From JADHLJ01 sp038118725 (lineage in GTDB: Bacteria > Pseudomonadota > Alphaproteobacteria > Thalassobaculales > Thalassobaculaceae), in assembly GCA_038118725.1 (NCBI GenBank), contig JAYOIK010000123.1:1-9185 (forward strand): 9,185 nucleotides of DNA, in the 5' to 3' direction. The translations under genes were made by a program, and so were the position numbers. The notes beneath the pieces were generated by a model, which was given only the letters and a program-made list of their open reading frames with translations, did no database searches and was not told the DNA's origin. Each line of letters begins with the position of its first letter. The stretch's first letter is position 1. Positions 1-5,806 of the stretch are shown here, piece after piece.

Positions 1-21
1 CAGCATAAACCAGATTCCTCG

Positions 22-450
22 ATGCTCCTAAAGGACTCCTTCACGGCGGATGTTCAAGCCGTTTCCAAGGCCTTGGCCGCGGCGCGACGTCTCGCGGAGC
101 AGGCTGCCTTGCCGCGTGTCGCGCGGGTGCGCCTCCTTCTGATCGTCGAGGAAATCCTGGCGAATACCGTGACACACGGACAGCCTCCTCTCGACAGTCT
201 GATTGGTCTGCGTATCGAGATTCGCAATGACCATGTGCGAATCCAAGTCCAAGACGCCGGCGCGCCCTTCGATCCCCGAAGGGATATTCCGGTCACGTCG
301 CGCGACTCGGCGGTGGAAGCCGGGGTGGAGGGTGGGGCCGGCTGGCCGATGATCCTGGAATGGTGCGCGATTGAGAGTTATGAGCGCGCGGAAGGGCTAA
401 ACCGGTTGGGTCTTACGCTTCCGGTCTCGGATTCCACGTCGAATAGGTGA
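22..450 (+). CDS. Stand-alone GHKL ATP-binding protein, anti-sigma factor (RsbW/SpoIIAB-like) type
   Basis: A 142-residue protein consisting of a single HATPase_c_2-like domain. Visible motifs are an N-box EEILANTVTHG around residues 43-53 with the Mg-binding Asn at 48, a G1 box DAGAPFDP at 78-85, and a G2-like glycine cluster GGAGWPMI at 104-111. There is no histidine phosphorylation domain, receiver or membrane segment, so it is not a complete sensor kinase. Proteins of this size usually act in the cytoplasm as serine kinases or anti-sigma factors in partner-switching pathways with a STAS antagonist. No STAS gene is visible, though one could lie upstream of the window. The frame stays open to base 1 and the ATG at 22 has no obvious Shine-Dalgarno, so the true start may lie off the edge. 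It sits 63 bases before the molybdoenzyme start, with no sign that the two share a function. The fold is fairly secure; the partner and role are inferred. Confidence 0.75.
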   Translation: MLLKDSFTADVQAVSKALAAARRLAEQAALPRVARVRLLLIVEEILANTVTHGQPPLDSLIGLRIEIRNDHVRIQVQDAGAPFDPRRDIPVTSRDSAVEAGVEGGAGWPMILEWCAIESYERAEGLNRLGLTLPVSDSTSNR

Positions 451-513
451 CGTGCCGTCGAAGGCGCTGTAAAACTCTCCTCCCAGTCGTTCATGAGACC
501 AATGGAGCCCGAA

Positions 514-2847
514 ATGGCCATTGAAGCCGAGCCGAATTTGATCCCCACCGCGACCCATTGGGGCACGTATTACGCCGAGGTCGAGGACGGAAAGCTCAAG
601 GCGATTCACGACTATGAGCGGGATCCCTCGCCGGCGATCATCGGGCCGGGAATTGTCGACGCGGTGGACGATCAGGTCCGGGTTCGCCGTCCCATGGTGC
701 GCAAGAGCTTTCTGGAGAAGGGCATCGCCGCCGATCCAGCGGGCCGAGGGGCGGAGCCCTTCGTCGCCGTGGATTGGGAAACCGCGCTGGATCTCGCCGC
801 CGGGCAGATCGATAGGGTTCGCAAGGACCATGGCAACAGCTCGATCTTCGCCGGGTCCTATGGCTGGGGGTCGTCCGGGCGCTTCCATCACGCGCAAAGT
901 CAGGTGCATCGCTTCATGAACGCCGCCGGCGGCTATGTCCGGCACAAGAACAGTTACAGCCACGCCGCCTTCGAGGTGATGATCAAGCATATCTGCGCCG
1001 ATATGCGCGAGGATGTGCTCGATCAGATGACCCAGTGGCCGCAGATCGCCTCCGACGCCGAGTTGCTGGTGTTGTTCGGCGGGCTGCCGCACAAGAACGC
1101 CCAGGTAACCTCGGGCGGGGTTGGCCGGCACACTCTGCACGAGGGCCTGCAAGCCTGTTATGACGCCGGTGTCGAGTTCGTGAATATCAGCCCGTTGCGT
1201 ACCGATGTCGCGTCGATGTTCGAGCCCGAGTGGCTCGCGATCCGGCCCAATACCGACTCGGCGTTGATGATGGCGCTCGCCCATACGCTGGTCGCGGAGG
1301 ATCTTTACGACAAGGATTTCGTGGCCCGCTACACGGTCGGGCTGGAGCGGTTCCGGCCCTATCTGATGGGTGAAAGCGACGGCCAGCCCAAGGACGCCGC
1401 CTGGGCCGAGGCGATTACCGGCATACCCGCCGCGAGTATTCTCGATCTCGCGCGACGGATGGCGGATTGCCGCACGATGATCATGACCGCCTGGGGCATT
1501 CAGCGTGGCCATCACGGCGAGCAGCCGGTCTGGCTGACCGTGGTGCTCGCGGCCCTGCTTGGCCAGATCGGCTTACCCGGCGGCGGCTTCGGGATCGGCT
1601 ACGGCTCGGAAAACGGCATCGGCAACGCCACCAAGCTTTTTAAATGGCCGGCGCTTCCCCAAGGCACCAACGCCGTCGATGATTTCATCCCCGTTGCGCG
1701 GATCTCCGACCTGCTTCTGCGCCCTGGCGAGACCTACGACTATGACGGCGAGACCCGGACCTATGCGGATATCCGCCTGGTCTATTGGGCCGGTGGCAAC
1801 CCGTTTCACCATCATCAGGACATCAACCGTCTGATAGAGGCGTTCCGGCGTCCCGAATGCGTGATTGTCAACGAGGTGCATTGGACCTCGCTGGCGAGGC
1901 ACGCGGATATCGTGCTTCCGGCGACCACTGCGCTGGAGCGTAACGACATGATGGTCGCGCATTGGGAGCCGACCGTGGTTCCCATGCACAAGGCGATCGA
2001 TCCGGTCGGCGAGAGCCGCGACGACTACGACATTTTCGCTGAACTATCCCGGCGCTTGGGCTGCCACGAGACCTATACCGAGGGTCGCGACGAGATGGAG
2101 TGGTTGCGCCACCTCTGGGATCAGTCGCGTCAGCGGGCCGGCGGCGCGGGCTTCGAGCTTCCGGATTTCGATAGATTTTGGGAGCAGGGGCCGCGGGAGT
2201 TGTTGAACGCGGACGAGCCGGTGATTTTCCTGGACAAGTTCCGGGCCGATCCCGAGGCCAACCCCCTCACGACGCCCTCGGGCAAGCTCGAGATTTTCTC
2301 CGAGACGATCGCCGGTTTCGGCTACGAGGATTGCCCAGGCCACCCGGTCTGGCGTGAACCTTTCGAGTGGCTCGGCTCGGCGCTGACGGAAACCTATCCG
2401 TTGCACATGATCTCGAACCAGCCGAGCACGCGGTTGCACAGCCAGTTGGATAGCGGATCGGTCAGCCGCGGCTCCAAGATCCAGGGACGCGAGCCGATGA
2501 CCATGAATCCGGGCGATGCCGCCGCGCGTGGGATCGAGAACGGCGACGTGGTCCGGATCTACAATGACCGGGGCGCCTGTCTGGCGGGGGTGATCCTGAG
2601 TGACGCGGTAATGCCGGGCGTGATCCAGCTCGCCACCGGCGCCTGGTACGACCCGGAGGAGCCGGGCCGGATCGGCTCGCTCTGCAAGCACGGCAATCCG
2701 AATGTCCTGACCCGGGATATCGGCACGTCCAGCCTCGCGCAGGCGCCGACCGCGCATACCGCGCTGGTGGAGGTCGAGAAATATGAAGGGACACCACCGG
2801 AAGTCACGGCGCACCAACCGCCGGTGATCCTGGAACGTGGAGAATAG
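514..2847 (+). CDS. Molybdopterin (bis-MGD) oxidoreductase, DMSO reductase family, BisC-like
   Basis: About 777 residues, close to the length of cytoplasmic biotin sulfoxide reductase. I chose the ATG at 514 because GGAG lies at 504-507, six bases before it; in-frame ATGs at 493 and 502 lack a good ribosome site. There is no twin-arginine signal and no N-terminal CxxC[4Fe-4S] motif, which fits the cytoplasmic type III group. GSYGWGSSGR near residues 114-123 carries the Tyr and Trp (116 and 118) matching the active-site Tyr/Trp of DMSO reductase. NSYSHAAF places Ser149 as the likely molybdenum ligand, aligning with GDYSTAAA of known enzymes. IQRGHHGEQ and GQIGLPGGGFG are family signatures, and residues from about 625 to 745 form the C-terminal dinucleotide-binding domain. 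The family reduces S- or N-oxides by two electrons. The actual substrate and electron donor are unknown. The stop is three bases before the SDR gene. Database entries of this type are sometimes mislabelled as amidotransferase subunits. Confidence 0.9.
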   Translation: MAIEAEPNLIPTATHWGTYYAEVEDGKLKAIHDYERDPSPAIIGPGIVDAVDDQVRVRRPMVRKSFLEKGIAADPAGRGAEPFVAVDWETALDLAAGQIDRVRKDHGNSSIFAGSYGWGSSGRFHHAQSQVHRFMNAAGGYVRHKNSYSHAAFEVMIKHICADMREDVLDQMTQWPQIASDAELLVLFGGLPHKNAQVTSGGVGRHTLHEGLQACYDAGVEFVNISPLRTDVASMFEPEWLAIRPNTDSALMMALAHTLVAEDLYDKDFVARYTVGLERFRPYLMGESDGQPKDAAWAEAITGIPAASILDLARRMADCRTMIMTAWGIQRGHHGEQPVWLTVVLAALLGQIGLPGGGFGIGYGSENGIGNATKLFKWPALPQGTNAVDDFIPVARISDLLLRPGETYDYDGETRTYADIRLVYWAGGNPFHHHQDINRLIEAFRRPECVIVNEVHWTSLARHADIVLPATTALERNDMMVAHWEPTVVPMHKAIDPVGESRDDYDIFAELSRRLGCHETYTEGRDEMEWLRHLWDQSRQRAGGAGFELPDFDRFWEQGPRELLNADEPVIFLDKFRADPEANPLTTPSGKLEIFSETIAGFGYEDCPGHPVWREPFEWLGSALTETYPLHMISNQPSTRLHSQLDSGSVSRGSKIQGREPMTMNPGDAAARGIENGDVVRIYNDRGACLAGVILSDAVMPGVIQLATGAWYDPEEPGRIGSLCKHGNPNVLTRDIGTSSLAQAPTAHTALVEVEKYEGTPPEVTAHQPPVILERGE

Positions 2848-2850
2848 GGG

Positions 2851-3636
2851 ATGAGTGGGATGGACTTCAGCGGCAAGGCGGTGCTGATCACCGGCGGCGC
2901 AAGCGGTATCGGACGGGCCAGCGCCTCGCTCTTCGCCGGTTCCGGCGCCTCGGTCGCGGTCTCCGATATCAACGAGGAGAAAACCCGCGAGGCGGCGCTG
3001 GAACTCGGTAACCAGCACGTGGCGGCGCCGGGCGACGTGGCCGACGAGGCTTCCGTCGCGGGTATCGTCGAGGCGGCGCGCGCCGGTCTCGGCAAGATTG
3101 ATATCCTGATCAACTGCGCCGGCGTGTCCGATACCTTCGCGCCGACGCTAGAGCAGTCGATGGCGCATTGGCAGCGGATCATCGATATCAACCTGACGGG
3201 CACCTATCTCACCTGCCGCGCCGTCGCCGGCGAAATGCTGGAGCGCGGCGAGGGCGCGATCGTCAATATCAGCTCGATCGCCGGACTGGTCGGCTTGCCG
3301 TATCGCAATGCCTATACCGCCTCCAAGCATGGCGTCGCCGGGGTTACCAAGTCTCTGGCGAGCGAGTGGGGGCATCGCGGCGTCCGGGTGAACGCGGTGT
3401 CTCCAGGTTATGTCGCGACGCCGATGGTCAAGGACTTCATCTCCAAGGGCCTGGTCGACGAAAAGGCGATCCAGCGCCGCACGCCGATGGGTCGTCTGGC
3501 GACGCCGGAGGAAATCGGCAATGTCATGATGTTCCTGGCCTCTCCTCTGGCGAGCTATATCAACGGCGCGGTGATCCCGATCGATGGCGGTTATGTCGGG
3601 TATGGCGCCGCGGGGCCGGCGGTCGACATTGACTGA
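2851..3636 (+). CDS. Short-chain dehydrogenase/reductase (SDR), classical type
   Basis: A 261-residue Rossmann-fold NAD(P)-dependent oxidoreductase of typical classical SDR length. The cofactor-binding loop TGGASGIG is at residues 14-21, the structural motif NCAG begins at Asn88, and the catalytic residues are Ser142, Tyr155 and Lys159 (YTASK). These are followed by VNAVSPGYVATPM and the C-terminal IDGGYVGYG, which are also standard. An acidic Asp in the SDIN segment after beta-strand 2 favours NAD over NADP. The ATG at 2851 follows the molybdoenzyme stop by three bases, with GGAG at 2839-2842 as the ribosome site inside the upstream gene; an ATG at 2860 is also possible. The protein is cytoplasmic, with no signal peptide. 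Tight packing implies co-transcription with the molybdoenzyme, so it may oxidise or reduce an alcohol or ketone in the same pathway. The SDR family is too broad to name the substrate. Confidence 0.93.
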   Translation: MSGMDFSGKAVLITGGASGIGRASASLFAGSGASVAVSDINEEKTREAALELGNQHVAAPGDVADEASVAGIVEAARAGLGKIDILINCAGVSDTFAPTLEQSMAHWQRIIDINLTGTYLTCRAVAGEMLERGEGAIVNISSIAGLVGLPYRNAYTASKHGVAGVTKSLASEWGHRGVRVNAVSPGYVATPMVKDFISKGLVDEKAIQRRTPMGRLATPEEIGNVMMFLASPLASYINGAVIPIDGGYVGYGAAGPAVDID

Positions 3637-4519
3637 CCCCAACGACGCCGCCGGCGTGAAAAACTGGTGGCGGGAGAGGGCCGGCGAACTCGGCACCGCC
3701 TTGTCCCTTGAAGCACGGGTGCTGCACCGCGAGGATAGCCCCTACCAGACAATCGAGATCCTGGAGCATGACGCCTTCGGGCGGTTTCTGGTGTTGGACG
3801 GCTATATCCAGGCGAGCCAGGCCGATGAGTTCATCTATCACGAGATGGCGGTGCATGTGCCCTTGCTCGGCCGGGAGCGCGAGGACGTTTCCGTCCTTAT
3901 CATCGGCGGCGGCGACGGCGGCATCCTGCGAGAAGCCCTGGTGCATGACTTCGTCACCTCGGTGACCATGGTGGAGATCGACCAACGGGTAATCGATCTC
4001 TCCAACCACTATCTCGGGGTGCAAGGTGATTACGCGGACCCGCGCGTGACCCTGGCGGTGGAAAACGCGGCGGGCTTCGTCACCGAGGCGCGGGCCAAGG
4101 GCAGGCTCTTCGATCTCGTGGTTCTGGACCTGACTGAACCCGTCGGACCGTCGGCGGCATTGTTCACCGAGGAATTCTTCACCGAGCTGGTGGAGCTCGT
4201 CTCGCCGACCGGCGTGATTCTTGATTCCGACAGTATATTCCTGTCCGTCGGCGGTGGGCATTTTCTCCAGGAAGAAAGCGCCGGGGGAGAAAATCTGGTC
4301 TCGGTCATGCGCCGCACCGGATTGCTGCCGCATATCGAGATTTATCGGGCCAATGTCCCGTTCTATCCCGGCGCGGATTTCGGCTTCTTTCTTTATGGCC
4401 GCGACGGCGTGTCCTTGCGCGCGCCGGTCCGAGACTATTTCGCGCGGCACTATGATCCCGACATCCACCGCGCTTCCTTCGTTTTGCCGCGCTGGCAGCG
4501 GAGCTGGCTCGAGGATTAG
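3629..4519 (+). CDS. Spermidine-synthase-like (aminopropyltransferase fold) protein with altered active site
   Basis: About 296 residues from a TTG at 3629 that overlaps the SDR stop (ATTGACTGA). In-frame ATGs at 3584 and 3602 would overlap the SDR by 35-53 bases, and a GTG at 3656 is also possible; none has a convincing ribosome site. The order of motifs matches SpeE: HREDSPYQTIEI, FGRFLVLDG, DEFIYHEM (Tyr70), IIGGGDGG (Asp96), MVEID (Glu116), LDLTEPVGP (Asp167) and VPFYPG. SpeE enzymes transfer an aminopropyl group from decarboxylated S-adenosylmethionine to putrescine in the cytoplasm. Here the second acid of the usual DxxDP is Glu170, the adenine-side DG pair is Asn-Ala (Asn146), and the usual Gln of the polyamine-side strand is Asp199. 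The fold is secure, but a true spermidine synthase activity is not. A different amine acceptor or a methyltransferase-like role is possible. No adenosylmethionine decarboxylase gene is visible. It is probably the last gene of the molybdoenzyme-SDR unit. Confidence 0.83.
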   Translation: MTDPNDAAGVKNWWRERAGELGTALSLEARVLHREDSPYQTIEILEHDAFGRFLVLDGYIQASQADEFIYHEMAVHVPLLGREREDVSVLIIGGGDGGILREALVHDFVTSVTMVEIDQRVIDLSNHYLGVQGDYADPRVTLAVENAAGFVTEARAKGRLFDLVVLDLTEPVGPSAALFTEEFFTELVELVSPTGVILDSDSIFLSVGGGHFLQEESAGGENLVSVMRRTGLLPHIEIYRANVPFYPGADFGFFLYGRDGVSLRAPVRDYFARHYDPDIHRASFVLPRWQRSWLED

Positions 4520-4593
4520 TGACAGGTGGTGGCGCACTCAAGACCCTTGGAGATCCTGGATCAGTCACCAAGGCCTAGCGCTGCCAAGTTGCA

Positions 4594-4793
4594 CGTCGTG
4601 CGCCCGCCCCCCGGGCCCCCCCAAACACACAAAACCAGCGGTTGGCGCCCGAGGGCGGCCGGGGCCCCCCGGGCGCGACGGCGACGGGGGGGGANNNNNN
4701 NNNNGCCCCCGCGCCCGCGGGCACCACCACACTCCTTAACCTGGGGTTTGCGCGTTTGTGGGCGCCGCGGCCCCCGGGTGGGCGCGCACGACG
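4594..4793. repeat. Imperfect inverted repeat centred on the assembly gap
   Basis: CGTCGTGCGC at 4594-4603 is matched exactly by its reverse complement at 4784-4793. Reading inward, resemblance continues with mismatches and indels: a CCCGGG block, then CCCAAACACACAAAACC (4619-4635) against a reverse-complement stretch near 4741-4763 reading CCCACAAACGCGCAAACCCC, then a GCCCG..GGGCG..GGGG pattern reaching the gap. By eye the flanks are degraded copies of one another. This is either a genuine long hairpin that broke the assembly or a fold-back join artefact. Confidence 0.55.
4695..4704. other. Assembly gap (10 N)
   Basis: Ten consecutive N bases. A run of exactly ten is often a placeholder of unknown true length. 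It is preceded by a long G run and followed by a C run, so base calls on both sides are suspect. Confidence 0.98.
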
Positions 4794-4813
4794 GTGATTG
4801 ATGATTGATGGGT

Positions 4814-4869
4814 CATTGCGCAACCAATCGCGGTAGCTCGCCGAAGAATTAGCGTCGGTTTGGGCAATG
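4814..4869. repeat. Imperfect inverted repeat upstream of the acyl dehydratase gene
   Basis: CATTGCGCAACC at 4814-4825 pairs with the reverse complement of 4857-4869 (CATTGCCCAAACC). The arms match at 11 of 13 positions, counting one mismatch and one bulge, with about 31 bases between them. It lies 120-180 bases before the ATG at 4992, so it could be an RNA stem or operator, but chance similarity is quite possible. Confidence 0.25.
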
Positions 4870-4991
4870 CGCCGCCGTTTTGTTTCCAGATCCGTGTTGA
4901 ACATCGAAACGTCGTCGCTCTCGTTTGACCGTCCGGCGCGGCTGTTGGATGGTTAGGCGCGTTTGGTTTCGCGCGGCGGAGCACTATTCGG

Positions 4992-5792
4992 ATGGATGAG
5001 AATCAAAGCCCAATCGCTGGCCTTATGAGCTTTCCGGAGCGAGAGGCGACCCGCGACCATGCCTATCAGGAGCGCAAGCTCAAGGCCTGTGGGGTCGATC
5101 CGGCGCTCTATGGCGACAGCGTCGAGACCGGGCTGTTCGGACAGGATTGCTTCAAGGCGATGACGGCGGGCGGCGTCGTGCTCGACGGCATGGTGCATAT
5201 GGCTCAGCGTTTCGAGTTGCTGGCTCCCGCGCGGCTGGGTGAGCGCCTCGGCCAACGCGGATGGGTCGCCTCGGACGAACCTGATCCCCGAGGGCGCCGG
5301 ATCGTCCAGGTCTTTGAGTTCCCGCGCCGCGACGGCGCGCTCTCGGCGCGGGCCGAGATGTTCCGTCTGAAGCCCGACCCGGAGAAAATGGGAACCAGTC
5401 GCGGCACCCGGCGCGGCGCCGAGGACCCGCGTGCGAACATGCTCCAAATCGCCGAGAAAACCATGCAGCCACAAGATGTCACGGCGTTTTCCGAGGATGT
5501 TGGGAATCTCATCCATTTCGATCCGGATTTCGCTGGTCGCTATGGTTATCGCGCGCCCATATCCCAAGGCATTCAAACCATGATCTGGATGATGGGAGCA
5601 TTGGCGGAGAAGGCCATTCCCACGCGATTTGACGTTACCGCGCGTTTCGCGCGGCCGATTCATTGGGATGACACGGTGACGCTTTGGCGCGACGCGGAGA
5701 CCGGGACGCCGGCGCCCAGGCTGCTGCGCGCGATCAACGCCGAGGGTAAGCTCGCGGCGGAACTGCGCGTCGATCACATCGACTATGAGTAA
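4992..5792 (+). CDS. MaoC / FAS1-like double hot-dog acyl dehydratase or enoyl hydratase
   Basis: A 266-residue cytoplasmic protein whose length fits two fused hot-dog domains. The N-terminal half (about 1-135, with GGVVLDGMVHMAQRFE near 56-71) resembles a FAS1-type dehydratase N-domain. The C-terminal half (about 150-266) carries a MaoC-like signature: Asp169, then NLIHFDPDFAGRYGYRAPIS containing His175. The family hydrates or dehydrates acyl thioesters (CoA or ACP). The canonical motif is GDxNPIH; here the spacing from the only nearby Asp to His is one residue longer and Pro is replaced by Leu, so the catalytic Asp is uncertain. The usual HG after the helix is QG. The start at 4992 has GGAG ten bases upstream. 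The acyl-CoA synthetase follows after 14 bases, implying one operon acting on a CoA-activated acid. Substrate unknown. Confidence 0.75.
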   Translation: MDENQSPIAGLMSFPEREATRDHAYQERKLKACGVDPALYGDSVETGLFGQDCFKAMTAGGVVLDGMVHMAQRFELLAPARLGERLGQRGWVASDEPDPRGRRIVQVFEFPRRDGALSARAEMFRLKPDPEKMGTSRGTRRGAEDPRANMLQIAEKTMQPQDVTAFSEDVGNLIHFDPDFAGRYGYRAPISQGIQTMIWMMGALAEKAIPTRFDVTARFARPIHWDDTVTLWRDAETGTPAPRLLRAINAEGKLAAELRVDHIDYE

Positions 5793-5806
5793 ACGAGAGA
5801 TACGGA

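Larger units (their letters stand above)
4520..4991. other. Non-coding stretch containing the scaffold gap
   Basis: These 472 bases contain no credible gene. The first 75 or so have ordinary composition. From about 4604 to 4783 the sequence turns into runs of C and G around the N block, which looks like poor-quality consensus. From about 4794 to 4991 composition is normal again; this part should hold the promoter and leader of the downstream acyl dehydratase gene. No clear -35/-10 pair stands out. GGAG at 4978-4981, ten bases before the ATG at 4992, is a plausible ribosome site. A two-copy 7-base tandem (GATTGAT) lies at 4796-4809. No strong rho-independent terminator for the left operon is visible. 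Confidence 0.8.

Noticed and set aside
397..1515. Long antisense open frame (372 codons) opposite the molybdoenzyme gene
   Set aside because: It lies wholly in the shadow of a well-supported gene, its translation has no recognisable domain, and it reflects the strong third-position GC bias.
2044..3018. Antisense open frame of 324 codons over the molybdoenzyme/SDR junction
   Set aside because: It crosses two real genes on the other strand and has low-complexity Arg/Ala/Gly-rich translation without motifs.
3560..4537. Antisense open frame of 325 codons opposite the aminopropyltransferase-like gene
   Set aside because: It is a mirror of a gene with clear SpeE motifs; no family resemblance on the minus strand.
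4545..4573. CCTTGG...CCAAGG inverted repeat as a terminator after the left operon
   Set aside because: Only a 6-base stem with a 17-base loop and no following T run.
4796..4809. Two tandem GATTGAT units as the start of a repeat array
   Set aside because: Only two copies, no further units or spacers; not a CRISPR or satellite.
4526..4904. Open frames running through the N block on both strands
   Set aside because: They exist only because unknown bases and noisy G/C runs hide stops; translations are low-complexity.
4925..4953. TTGACC followed 17 bases later by GATGGT as a sigma-70 promoter for the dehydratase gene
   Set aside because: The -35 is good but the -10 match is poor.
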